A DNA stretch of 64,000 nt from Rhodococcus gordoniae (GCF_001646655.1 NZ_LPZN01000001.1:1-64000), one strand, 5' to 3'; shown: positions 54,707-63,341, counted from the stretch's first letter. Notes: generated by a model not told the origin, from the sequence alone. Numbers and translations are program-made.

Positions 54707-55851
54707 GCCGCCTCCAGAATCGCCACATTGGCACAGGATCCGTGCCTGTAGAGCACCATGCCGTAGCCGCTGACGACACCGATTCGGGCGTCGACCTGCC
54801 GACCCGGTGCCCGTCCGTGAAGTTGGCGCGCGACTTCGACGAGCCCGTGCATGCCTCCGGCGGACCCGGCCTGGCCGGCGGAGAGCTGACCGCCGGAGGT
54901 GTTCACGGGAAGATCGCGGGTCGCAATTCGCTCGGCGATGAACTTGCTCGTGTCCTCGTCCGGGGTCAGGAACCCCAGATCTGCGAGTTGGGCGACGACC
55001 ATGGAGGGATAGTCGTCATAGACGCTCACCACATCCGCATCGTTCGGCTCCACGCCGGCGAGGTCCCACGCTCGTGGTCCGACAGCGGCGAGACCTGTAA
55101 CCAGTCCGTCGCCGAGCTGGTCATCGCTGTTGTACGACGTGGTGACGGCCAGGACACGAGCGCGGGGCCCACCCTTCGCGGCGCGATGTTCGGCAACGAC
55201 CACGACCGCATCTGCGCCCGTCACCGGAGGTACGCAGTCGTATCGTCCGAGGGGGCCGGCGACCATCGGGGCGTTCAGGTACTCGTCGAGAGTCAACGGG
55301 TCACGATATACAGCACCAGGATTGGCGCTCGCCCAGGTCCGTTGTGTTGTGGCGATCCTTCCGTAGTCCACTCGCTCGAGACCCAAGGTCTGCATCTGAC
55401 GTGTCGTCTGCAGCGCGAACAGTGCGTTGGGTCCCGACATCGGCAGCGGTGCCAGATGTTCTTCGGTCGCCCGGTTGTACGTGGCAACGAGCCGTTCGTG
55501 CGCTGCTTTGTCCATCACGTCACCGGCAGCAAGAACGACGACGGAGGCGTCACCCGCTTCGATCGCACGTACGGCGTGTTGGAGCATTCCGCCTGCGCTC
55601 GCACCCCCATTGGTGTCCTGCATCAACCACGTCAGGCGAAGACCCATTCGCCAAGCGAGGTCGACAGCATGATCGGGCCCGAGGGTGAAGCTCGAGACTC
55701 CGAAACCGTCTACGTCACGGATGGACAGACCTGCGTCCGCGAGTGCGCGCAGGACAGCGTCGGCGATGACCGATCCGGTGGTGGTCCCTGGCGGGGCGTG
55801 CCGTGTGTAGGGGGACTCTCCAGTTCCCACTACGAGTGCTGTGCCGCTCAA
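54703..55851 (-). CDS. SCP2-type thiolase family protein
   Basis: 382 residues. Family features: ALVVGTGESPYTR at the N-terminus, WLMQDTNGGASAGGMLQHAV near 75-94 (the reactive-Cys loop reads NGGAS, with Gly/Ser where classical thiolases have Cys), DDYPSMVVAQL and NTSGGQLSAGQAGSAGGMHG near the C-terminus. Loss of the loop cysteine is usual in this lipid-transfer/aldolase-type subgroup paired with DUF35, whose characterised members act as retro-aldolases on steroid side chains. A retro-aldol C-C cleavage of an acyl-CoA is therefore likely. Confidence 0.87.
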   Translation of the reverse strand: MSGTALVVGTGESPYTRHAPPGTTTGSVIADAVLRALADAGLSIRDVDGFGVSSFTLGPDHAVDLAWRMGLRLTWLMQDTNGGASAGGMLQHAVRAIEAGDASVVVLAAGDVMDKAAHERLVATYNRATEEHLAPLPMSGPNALFALQTTRQMQTLGLERVDYGRIATTQRTWASANPGAVYRDPLTLDEYLNAPMVAGPLGRYDCVPPVTGADAVVVVAEHRAAKGGPRARVLAVTTSYNSDDQLGDGLVTGLAAVGPRAWDLAGVEPNDADVVSVYDDYPSMVVAQLADLGFLTPDEDTSKFIAERIATRDLPVNTSGGQLSAGQAGSAGGMHGLVEVARQLHGRAPGRQVDARIGVVSGYGMVLYRHGSCANVAILEAA

Positions 55852-55916
55852 AATGATGTCCTTGCTTGTGGATCGACGTGATGAGGTGACGTGATGAAGT
55901 GAGGAAGCCGGCGCAG

Positions 55917-56876
55917 TTACAGCGATCGATACATTTTGTCGGCGCTGAACGATTCCTTGACGATGCCCACTTCCACCATGAGGTCGATCACGGATTGGAC
56001 GTCCTCGGCGTCGTACTCGGTGACGTACTCCGGCAGATTCATGTTTCGCGCGGTGTCCTCGTCCATGTCCGAGAACCGAGGCAGCGTTTCTGCAGCTACT
56101 GCGTGAGGATCGAGCTCGATGTCTTCGACGGCCCTTGCAAGCGCCGCGCGGAAGGCACGAATGGCGTCGGGATTGGTTTCGATCACTTTCTCCGACGTGG
56201 CGAAGAGACCCTGCGGGCCGTTCTGGTATGCGATGGAGCGCAGATCGACGGTCTCGAGGGCGGAACTCAGTGTCGGCTCGGTGATGAATGCCGCGTCGAC
56301 GTCGCCGGCTGCAAGGGCGGTAGCCATGTTCGCCTGAGGAAGCTCGACGAAGTCGACCTGGTTGTAATCCAAACCTTCGGAGAGGAGAACGCCTCGGAGG
56401 AAGATGTCGCCCACGGATCCGAGGGAGGGGGTAGCGACCTTCTTGCCCAGCAGGTCTGCTGCCGTGGCGGCGGAGGAATCACTCCGTACGTAGATGCCGC
56501 CCTTGTAATCGTCTGTTCCATCGATGCCTGTTGCAGCGATCGTGACGGGCAGACCGGAGTCGACTGCTTTGATGATCGACGGGTAGGACACCAGCGCGAG
56601 GTCGGTGCTGCCGGAGATCAACGCATTGATCGTAGTCGCCCCGTTGGCTGCCGGGGTCAGTTCGATCTCGAGATCGTTGTCTGCGAAGTAGCCCTTCATC
56701 TGGGCGACGTACACCGGCAGAGAATCTCCGACGGGAGGGATGGACAGCGTCATGCGGGTGATGCCGTCTTCGGAGGGGGCCCCGGAGGAGGAGGTCTCGC
56801 CCCCGCAGGCGGCGACGGTGCCGGCCAGTGCGAGGGTGGCCACGGCCGCGCACACTCGTGCGAATCGTGTCTTCAT
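55917..56876 (-). CDS. ABC importer substrate-binding lipoprotein (NMT1/SsuA-like)
   Basis: About 319 residues from ATG 56876. Signal peptide ARVCAAVATLALAGTVAACG with lipobox VAAC near residue 22. The NMT1/SsuA fold shows in YVAQMKGYFADNDLEIELTP and ATTINALISGSTDLALVSY, followed by the second-lobe PSLGSVGDIFLRGVLLSEGL. Relatives bind taurine, alkyl sulfonates, aromatic carboxylates, pyrimidines or riboflavin. With the island's enzymes an aromatic or heteroaromatic acid is likely. Confidence 0.9.
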   Translation of the reverse strand: MKTRFARVCAAVATLALAGTVAACGGETSSSGAPSEDGITRMTLSIPPVGDSLPVYVAQMKGYFADNDLEIELTPAANGATTINALISGSTDLALVSYPSIIKAVDSGLPVTIAATGIDGTDDYKGGIYVRSDSSAATAADLLGKKVATPSLGSVGDIFLRGVLLSEGLDYNQVDFVELPQANMATALAAGDVDAAFITEPTLSSALETVDLRSIAYQNGPQGLFATSEKVIETNPDAIRAFRAALARAVEDIELDPHAVAAETLPRFSDMDEDTARNMNLPEYVTEYDAEDVQSVIDLMVEVGIVKESFSADKMYRSL

Positions 56877-56926
56877 GTGTTCTCCAGGTTCCGGTCGAGG
56901 GGGGAACTTCGGGGGGTGTGACGGGC

Positions 56927-57721
56927 TCAGACTTCGACGTGCAGGCCGCCGGGACACGCTTGCCGGATGAGGCGGGCGACTTCGCCGCGGGTGGTGACGA
57001 ACAGTTCCTCTTCGCGAGTGCGGATCTGGTCGCGGGGGAAATCGAGCGGGATACGCAGGTCCGCGGTCTTGACTGTCGGTGCTTTGCTCAGCGAGACGAC
57101 CCGAGTGCTCAGGTAGACGCTCTCGTCGACGTCATGCGTGACGAACAGGATCGTCATGTCGTATCGATCGCGTACCCGTAGGAGAAGGTCTTCGAGGTCC
57201 GATCGTGTCTGGGCGTCGACGGATGCGAACGGTTCGTCCATCAGTAGCAGTTTCGGCTGCATCGCGAGAGCCCGGGCGATTGCGACACGTTGCTGCATAC
57301 CGCCGGACAGTTGCCACGGGTAGCGTTCCTCCATTCCCTCGAGTCCGACGGCGGCGAGGGATTCGGCTGTGCGGGCGCGTCGTTCGGATTTTCCGACGAT
57401 TCCGAGCAGGGGGAATTCGACGTTGGCTCCAACTCTTCGCCAGGGAAACAGTGAAGCGCGGTAGTCCTGGAAGACCATCGCGAGTCCTTCGGGAACGCCG
57501 TCGATCACCCGTCCTCCGAGTGAGATGGTGCCGCCTGTCGGTTTGAGGAGGCCGGAGAGGGTGCGCAGGAGAGTGGTCTTGCCGCAGCCCGACGGTCCGA
57601 CGATCGAGACGAACTCGCCGTCGTCGACCGAGAACGACAGCCCGTTCAGGACACGCTGTTCACCGCGGTCGGTGTGGTAGGTGTGGCTGAGGTTATCGAC
57701 CTCGAGCAATGCGTTAGCCAT
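56927..57721 (-). CDS. ABC importer ATPase (SsuB/TauB-like)
   Basis: 264 residues. Walker [10 protein letters not shown] near 40-48, signature [15 protein letters not shown] near 138-152, Walker [11 protein letters not shown] near 158-167 and switch His in [29 protein letters not shown] is the Q-loop region typical of the nitrate/sulfonate/taurine group. Runs with two permeases upstream and the binding protein downstream in one leftward operon. Confidence 0.93.
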   Translation of the reverse strand: MANALLEVDNLSHTYHTDRGEQRVLNGLSFSVDDGEFVSIVGPSGCGKTTLLRTLSGLLKPTGGTISLGGRVIDGVPEGLAMVFQDYRASLFPWRRVGANVEFPLLGIVGKSERRARTAESLAAVGLEGMEERYPWQLSGGMQQRVAIARALAMQPKLLLMDEPFASVDAQTRSDLEDLLLRVRDRYDMTILFVTHDVDESVYLSTRVVSLSKAPTVKTADLRIPLDFPRDQIRTREEELFVTTRGEVARLIRQACPGGLHVEV

Positions 57722-57734
57722 GTTTGTGTTCCGA

Positions 57735-58556
57735 TCAGTTGTCGATGGCCATGCGAAGGCGGTGCCAGTCCAGGAGGGAATGCTCGATACGTACGAGCAG
57801 GAGGTTGGACAGATAGCCGAGGAGCGAGAGGGCGACGATGTAGGACCACATCGTCAAGAACTCGAACGAGCGCTGTGCTTGGGACAGACCGAAACCGATG
57901 CCGTCCGACGCAGCGTAGAGTTCCGATGCGATCAGCAGGATGATACCGAGTGATGTCGACACTTTGATGCCGGCGAAGATGCCCGTGCTCGCCGAGGGCA
58001 GGATCACCCGGAACAGCATTCCTGTCCGGCTGATGCGGGTCGATCGTGCGGCGTCCTCGAATCCTTCGGGTACCTGGCGTACGGCGCTGTACGTGTTGAA
58101 CAGGACGGGCCAGATCGCGCCGAAGGTGATCAGGCCGATCCTCATCGCGGAACCGGTTCCTATCAGCACCAGGGCCAGGGGTAGGAGAACCGGGCCGGGC
58201 AGGCCGCGCATGAAATGTAGAAGGGGTTCGATGGTCATCGCCAGCACGGGAATCCGGCCGAGAAGTACTCCCAAGGTGATGCCCACTACCCATGCGATCG
58301 CCAATCCGACCAGGAGCCGTCCGATGCTGGGAAGGATGTCGGAGTAGAACGAGTCGGTGAGGATGCCGTGTGACAATCCCGCGGAGAACCAACGGTCGTA
58401 GACGTTGCCGAAGATGTCGATCGGCGTGGGGAAGTACGGGGATCGGGCACTGGCAGCCCCCAGTTGCCAGACGAGAAGAAGTACGGCGGCCGCAGTCCAT
58501 CCGAGTGCCGCATTCGACCATCGGGAGACAGTGGTCGAACTCAGTGTGGTCGTCAT
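57735..58556 (-). CDS. ABC importer permease (SsuC-like), second of two
   Basis: 273 residues, about six spans. The coupling loop VPEGFEDAARSTRISRTGML near 160-180 matches the EAA motif of SsuC/TauC. Only moderately similar to the 281-residue permease just upstream, so the channel is probably a heterodimer; most SsuC-type systems encode one permease. Overlaps the upstream permease by 4 bases. Confidence 0.9.
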   Translation of the reverse strand: MTTTLSSTTVSRWSNAALGWTAAAVLLLVWQLGAASARSPYFPTPIDIFGNVYDRWFSAGLSHGILTDSFYSDILPSIGRLLVGLAIAWVVGITLGVLLGRIPVLAMTIEPLLHFMRGLPGPVLLPLALVLIGTGSAMRIGLITFGAIWPVLFNTYSAVRQVPEGFEDAARSTRISRTGMLFRVILPSASTGIFAGIKVSTSLGIILLIASELYAASDGIGFGLSQAQRSFEFLTMWSYIVALSLLGYLSNLLLVRIEHSLLDWHRLRMAIDN

Positions 58557-59398
58557 CCTTCATCCCTTCGTGCCCAGGACGCGTACTTCGTTTCGAGGAC
58601 GCTCACGATTGCATTGATGACCAGGCCCAAGAGGCCGGCGATGATGACACCGGCGCAGACGGAGTCGATGCCCTGAGGCAGCATGCTCTGTAGTAGGAGC
58701 CACGAGCCCAGACCGGTGGTGCTTCCGCCGATGAACTCGGCGCCGATGCAGAGGATCAGGGCGATGGATACTGTTACGCGCACACCCGTGAGTACGGACG
58801 GGACGGCCGATGGCCATACCACTCGATATGCCACGAGCGCGGGGGACCACCCGAAGGATCGGGCGGTGGCTCGTGCGACACCATTGGTCGAGTGAACACC
58901 GTGGATGGTATTCACTAGCAACGGAAATACGCAGCCGAGAGCCACGACTGCGGACTTCATCTCCAAGCCTTGTCCCGCCACCAGGACGAGGAGAGGTACC
59001 AGACCGATAGGGGGCAAAGGTCGTACCAGCTCGACGATGGTCGAGGTAGCAGCGTAGACGCGATTTGAAAGGCCGAGGAGCAGTCCGAGAGGCACCGCGA
59101 TGAACAGTGCGATGGCGTATCCGACGAGCGCCGCCCAGAGGGTGTAACCGATCTGCGTCAGAAAGGCGGGGTCGGTGAGCAGTTCGGCGGCCCGCGCCAA
59201 GGTCGTCGATGCGGGGGGGAGTGCGTCACGGGGGAGCAGGTGCAGGCGGGCGACGAGTTCCCAGAGTGTGAGGAAACCGAGCACTCCGATCGTGCCCCAG
59301 AACAGATGGGTGAGGTTCGTCCTGCGGAGGAAGCGGTCCTGCGAGGACGTACTGAGTGTCACCGGCAGAGTAGGGGTGATCTCCGTCGTGCTGGTCAC
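58553..59398 (-). CDS. ABC importer permease (SsuC-like), first of two
   Basis: 281 residues with an N-terminal tail, then LFWGTIGVLGFLTLWELVAR and five further spans. The EAA-like loop GVARATARSFGWSPALVAYR lies near 170-190. IVELVRPLPPIGLVPLLVLV is the region typical of the nitrate/sulfonate permeases. Forms the membrane part of the importer with the next gene's product. Confidence 0.9.
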   Translation of the reverse strand: MTSTTEITPTLPVTLSTSSQDRFLRRTNLTHLFWGTIGVLGFLTLWELVARLHLLPRDALPPASTTLARAAELLTDPAFLTQIGYTLWAALVGYAIALFIAVPLGLLLGLSNRVYAATSTIVELVRPLPPIGLVPLLVLVAGQGLEMKSAVVALGCVFPLLVNTIHGVHSTNGVARATARSFGWSPALVAYRVVWPSAVPSVLTGVRVTVSIALILCIGAEFIGGSTTGLGSWLLLQSMLPQGIDSVCAGVIIAGLLGLVINAIVSVLETKYASWARRDEG

Positions 59399-59483
59399 TG
59401 GGTGCCCCCTGAATATCGTGGTGAAATGGGTGGGAGGGCGTGCTGTCCCTCCTCGATGACGCGTCTCATCGCATCGGTTCCGC

Positions 59484-61127
59484 TCAGTGACCGAATGCTT
59501 CTTGGAGCCACCATGAGCCCTCCCGAGAGACGATCTTGGCGTCGATTACGAGCGGGCGGTCGGGATCTGCTGCAAGCCAGGATTCGACGGGGTGCAGGTC
59601 GGTCACATTCCGGACGGTGGCCGCCTCGCAGCCGTAGCCGCGTGCGATCGCAGCGATGTCGGTGTCGGGGAATGTCACCGAGTCGAGAGGCGGTCCGTCC
59701 GTTCCGAAGTGGTGAACCTCAGCGCCGTACATGGAGTCGTTGTATACGACGACGAGCAGCGGAAGCTTCAGTCGAACTGCAGTTTCCAACTCGGAGATGC
59801 CCATGAGGAATCCGCCGTCTCCGCACGCCACGACGGGCAGACGATGAGGTTGTGCCAGTGCCGCACCCAACCCGGTTGCAAGGCCGAGTCCGACCGACTG
59901 GAATGCCTGGGTGAAGCAGAATCCGTACTCGTCGGGCACATCGAGGTACATGCTCGGGTAGCCGAGGAAGTTCCCGGAGTCCACGGACACGATCCGCTCG
60001 GTCGGGAGCATGGTGTTCAACGTGGCCGACAGGGTTCGAGGATCGATGAGTCCATCACCGGATTCGTCGTCGAACGCAACCTGGTTCCACCGCAGCCCTG
60101 TTTCGATGCGGCTCTTGACCTCGGCGGTGCGGTAGCCCTCACGATGAGTCATACCCTTCGCCTCGAGCCATGCCGACGTGGCCTCGGCGGTTTCGGCAAC
60201 CCCGCCGAACAATCCGAGCGTGACGTCGCGGTGCCGGCCGATCGCGGTGGGGTTCGTGTCGACCTGTACGACGGAAGCGTCTTCTGCGATCAGCTTGCCG
60301 TGTCGCATCGTCCACATGTTGAGGGCGCAACCGAACCCGACAATGAGGTCGGCACCTGCGATCAGCTCGGCGGTGAGGGGGGAGCTGAAGCCACCCGAGA
60401 CGTCGATGCTCCACGGGTCGTCATTGAACATCCCTCGGGCGACTGCTGAAGTGGCTACCAGGGCGCCGGCCTGCTCGGCCAGCACCTGGACGGCTTCCTT
60501 GGACCCGCGAGATCGGCTGCCGCGACCGGCCACGAAGACCGGCCTTTCGGCAGAGAGGATGAGCTCAGCGAACCGTGCAACCTCGTCCGATGCGGGCTGG
60601 GGCGCGGCGGCACGAACGTAGGTGCGCTTTGCGGTGTTGCCCTGAAAGAGCATGTCCTGCACGTCCAGCGGAACGTTGAGCACGACGGTGCGCTGACCGT
60701 CCCGGCACAGATTGAAAGCGCGTGTGACGTCGTCCAATGCGGTCAACGGGGACCGGACACGCATCGACACTGCGCCGACACCGTTGCCGATTCCTTCCTG
60801 ATCGATGAAGAAGTTCGAGGTCGGTTCGGTGGCCTCGGCCGTCAGGACCAGCAGGGGAGTGTTGCTCTTCGCCGCCTCTGCGATCCCGGTGATCGCGTTG
60901 GTGTAACCGCAGCCCTGATGCAGGGACAGCACTCCGACCTCACCCGACATGCGCGCGTACGCATCGGCCATCGTGGCGGCACCGCCTTCGTGGCGGGCTG
61001 CGACGAAGCGGGCGCCCCGTTCGATCATGGCATTGGTGAAGTGGAAGTTTCCGCTACCCACGACTCCGAAGACCGTGGACACGCCCATGTCTGCGAGGGC
61101 GTACCCGATTGCGTCTCTTACCAGCAT
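59484..61127 (-). CDS. Thiamine-diphosphate-dependent decarboxylase/lyase (benzoylformate decarboxylase type)
   Basis: 547 residues. N-terminal Pyr domain: GVVGSGNFHFTNAMIERGAR, then ARHEGGAATMADAYAR with the catalytic Glu near 48. The C-terminal PP domain has GDGGFLMGISELETAVRLKL, the Mg-ThDP motif, with the Asn/Asp-rich VVYNDSMYGAEVHHFG after it. No large insertions, so it is nearer to benzoylformate decarboxylase and acetolactate-synthase-like lyases than to oxidoreductases. Beside a ring-opening cyclase gene, it could decarboxylate a 2-aminophenylglyoxylate-type acid. Substrate unproven. Confidence 0.85.
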   Translation of the reverse strand: MLVRDAIGYALADMGVSTVFGVVGSGNFHFTNAMIERGARFVAARHEGGAATMADAYARMSGEVGVLSLHQGCGYTNAITGIAEAAKSNTPLLVLTAEATEPTSNFFIDQEGIGNGVGAVSMRVRSPLTALDDVTRAFNLCRDGQRTVVLNVPLDVQDMLFQGNTAKRTYVRAAAPQPASDEVARFAELILSAERPVFVAGRGSRSRGSKEAVQVLAEQAGALVATSAVARGMFNDDPWSIDVSGGFSSPLTAELIAGADLIVGFGCALNMWTMRHGKLIAEDASVVQVDTNPTAIGRHRDVTLGLFGGVAETAEATSAWLEAKGMTHREGYRTAEVKSRIETGLRWNQVAFDDESGDGLIDPRTLSATLNTMLPTERIVSVDSGNFLGYPSMYLDVPDEYGFCFTQAFQSVGLGLATGLGAALAQPHRLPVVACGDGGFLMGISELETAVRLKLPLLVVVYNDSMYGAEVHHFGTDGPPLDSVTFPDTDIAAIARGYGCEAATVRNVTDLHPVESWLAADPDRPLVIDAKIVSREGSWWLQEAFGH

Positions 61128-61129
61128 TG

Positions 61130-61942
61130 TTATTCGGTCTCCTTCGATGTTTCGCCTTCGATCAGTGCGAGGATGCGCGCTGGGCTCCCAGAGCCTCCGA
61201 CGATGCGCAGCGGGGCGACAACGAGGAGGGTGCCGACCGGTGGCAGTCGGTCGAGATTCTGCAACTGGGTGATTCCGTACTTACCGGCTCCCAACAGGAA
61301 CGAATGCACGGGGAACTCCGGCTCGAACCGGAAGGCCTGACCCGCATCGGTGCCGACCGTCTCGACCCCCAGTCCGATGATCGGGGCTTCGTTGGCAAGC
61401 CATTCCGCGCAAGCGGGCGTCACGCCCGGTGTGTGGGGGCCGTTGTCATCGGCATTGATGAAGCGTTCCTGGTGTTGGGATCGAGCAGACCAGCCGGTTC
61501 GGAAAAGTAGCCAGCCTGCGGGCAGGGGGCCGAACTCTTCCTGCCACTGCATCACGTCATCGATATCGAGAAGGAAGTCCGGATTCTCGGCAACTTCGGC
61601 AGTCTTGTCTATCACCACCGCCGGCGCAACAAGCCTGTCGACCGGTACGGAGGCGACGTCACCGTGGGCCACACCCGTGATCCAGTGGCAGGGCGCGTCG
61701 AAATGGGTCCCTACGTGCTCACCGGTGTGAATACCGTTCTGATAGGAAGTCGGACCCCTGTCGTCGTATCTGGCCAACTCCTCCAGTTCGAAACGGGGGA
61801 TCGGAGCCATGCCCTCGGGCAGTGGGAGAACCGGCGTCGACGACGACAACGGTGCGGTCAAGTCGAGTACCCGAATGTCGGAGCGAGCCAACGAAAGCGC
61901 TACAGCGGCCAGTGCGCTCGGGGAAGTGGACGAGAAGCTCAT
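61130..61942 (-). CDS. Cyclase-family metal hydrolase (isatin hydrolase/kynurenine formamidase type)
   Basis: About 270 residues from ATG 61942; the frame is open to 61978 only through a TTG. The family metal motif H-x-G-T-H-x-D-x-P-x-H is seen as HVGTHFDAPCHW, preceded by GIHTGE. FRTGWSARS and the late GVETVGTDAGQAF are further family blocks. The family includes isatin hydrolase and KynB, which open or hydrolyse N-acyl anilines and lactams. First gene of the proximal operon, two bases from the ThDP enzyme, and divergent from the LysR gene. Confidence 0.85.
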   Translation of the reverse strand: MSFSSTSPSALAAVALSLARSDIRVLDLTAPLSSSTPVLPLPEGMAPIPRFELEELARYDDRGPTSYQNGIHTGEHVGTHFDAPCHWITGVAHGDVASVPVDRLVAPAVVIDKTAEVAENPDFLLDIDDVMQWQEEFGPLPAGWLLFRTGWSARSQHQERFINADDNGPHTPGVTPACAEWLANEAPIIGLGVETVGTDAGQAFRFEPEFPVHSFLLGAGKYGITQLQNLDRLPPVGTLLVVAPLRIVGGSGSPARILALIEGETSKETE

Positions 61943-61994
61943 GGACTGATCATGCGAGAGGAGCCAGAGCAAAACCAATGCTAAAGTGCGTTCC

Positions 61995-62016
61995 GGTATA
62001 TCCAGGGTGTAATACC
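61995..62016. promoter_or_regulatory. LysR-type box in the divergent promoter of the island
   Basis: GGTAT (61995-61999), 12 bases, ATACC (62012-62016); the arms extend to CGGTAT/ATACCG. The spacer shares CCA and TGTA with the box before the distal operon. It lies 44-65 bases before the LysR start, between it and the cyclase gene. Confidence 0.6.
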
Positions 62017-62059
62017 GATCACATAATGTTTCGTCAATGTTTCAGAGGAATGACAAGGG

Positions 62060-63022
62060 ATGAATCCACAACGCATGTTCGACGGGCGCCTCAAGATTCG
62101 GCACTTGATTCTCCTGACGACGCTGGCCGACGAGGGCAGTATGGTTCGTGCGGCGGAGGTCCTCCGCGTCACTCAACCCGCCATCACCCGTGCCGTACGT
62201 GAGGCCGAAGATGTACTGTCGGCGACGCTCTTCGAACGAAAGCCGCGAGGGGTGGCGCCGACAGAACTCGGCGAGATATTCCTCGAGAGCGCGCGGACGG
62301 CTTTGAACTCGCTGCGCGCCGCCGCCGAGAGCATCGACGAGATGCAACGGGTCGGTGTGCGCCCGGTACGGGTGGGCACCAATCTGGCCGGTGCGTACTC
62401 GTTGTTGCCACAGGCCCTTGTGGCACTCAAACGTGATCACCCCAAGTTGTCGGTTTCGGTCATCGAAGAATTGCCGGAAGATCTGGCTACCTGTCTCGCG
62501 CGGGACGAGATCGACCTGGTCGTGGGTCGGCTCGACCCGCAGGGGTACAGCACTGCCACCCACAGCATTCGCCTGTACGACGAACCCGTTCGCGCAGTGG
62601 TGAGGCGAGGGCACCCCGCCGCCGATCTCGAGAACCCCGATATTCGCGACTTGCTGGATTATCCGTGGATCCTGCCGGCTCGGCCGACCCAACTACGGCA
62701 TGAACTGGACGAACTGTTCGCACGCGAAGGGCTGGGCTTGCCTCAGAACATCATCGAGTGCTCGACGATTCTCACCCTCCGGCCGATTCTGATCAGCACC
62801 GATGCGATCGCACCGCTACCGATGTTGATCGGGGCGCGCGACGAGCACCTCACGCTACTACCGACCTCTCTCGCGACTGTTCCGCGCTCGATCGGTATCA
62901 CGATGCCTTCGGATCGCTCATTGAGTGCCAGCGCGCGGAGCTTGATCGATGTATTGATCAGCACAGCAAGGATTATCGCCCGGGACAACGTTCTCGATGT
63001 CAACCGAGTGCTCTCGGCCTGA
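62060..63022 (+). CDS. LysR-family regulator of the catabolic island
   Basis: 320 residues. The winged helix is IRHLILLTTLADEGSMVRAA, then TQPAITRAVREAEDVLSATL. The effector-binding domain starts near 95 (VRPVRVGTNLAGAYSLLPQA). GRLDPQGYSTATHSIRLYDE and the C-terminal ILISTDAIAPLPMLIG fit the GbpR/PcaQ-like branch that responds to aromatic-pathway intermediates. Divergent from the proximal operon, and its presumed box is repeated before the distal operon, so it most likely activates both. Confidence 0.92.
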   Translation: MNPQRMFDGRLKIRHLILLTTLADEGSMVRAAEVLRVTQPAITRAVREAEDVLSATLFERKPRGVAPTELGEIFLESARTALNSLRAAAESIDEMQRVGVRPVRVGTNLAGAYSLLPQALVALKRDHPKLSVSVIEELPEDLATCLARDEIDLVVGRLDPQGYSTATHSIRLYDEPVRAVVRRGHPAADLENPDIRDLLDYPWILPARPTQLRHELDELFAREGLGLPQNIIECSTILTLRPILISTDAIAPLPMLIGARDEHLTLLPTSLATVPRSIGITMPSDRSLSASARSLIDVLISTARIIARDNVLDVNRVLSA

Positions 63023-63319
63023 GGGCATAATCGAGGGTCTCTGCTTGTTCCGACCCTGTCGTGACTTCCGGTGGTGCAACTCGCGGAGGCCTCTGGATGC
63101 CCGCGATACCGGATCGGTGAGGTGCTGGTGCGTGGAGCTCACCGAACACGGTGATCCGATTCATGACGAGGTCGGAACCATCACTCGCACGGTAGAGGGA
63201 CGTGACCGCAAGGATGACGTCGGCTTCAGGCGTTCGTAGCGACGGCATGCCGGTGTGATGAGCGGTTCCTTACCCGCACGAAACACGATGACTCGAGCCC
63301 GAAAACTTCGGCCCCCAAG
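63023..63319. other. Gene-free segment at the right edge of the island
   Basis: About 300 bases with no convincing gene, repeat or mobile-element end. Short frames exist on both strands (for example 63000-63248 minus) but show no domain and no ribosome site. It marks the junction between the catabolic island and the nucleobase permease. Confidence 0.5.
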
Positions 63320-63341
63320 CTGTATCCGGCACCGTATACAG
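63320..63341. promoter_or_regulatory. Palindromic operator before the nucleobase permease
   Basis: CTGTAT (63320-63325) and ATACAG (63336-63341) are inverted around 10 bases; 9 of 11 base pairs of the full dyad match. The pattern CTGTATCC-N6-GTATAC recurs, inverted, before the allantoin operon at 40490-40511. It ends 27 bases before the permease ATG. Confidence 0.6.

Noticed and set aside
49091-63022. Nitrobenzoate (nba) pathway as the source of 3-hydroxyanthranilate
   Set aside because: The lower-pathway genes match, but no nitroreductase or hydroxylaminobenzoate mutase gene is present.
63000-63248. An 82-codon minus-strand frame after the LysR gene
   Set aside because: No ribosome site or domain, overlaps the LysR 3' end, and composition is not gene-like.
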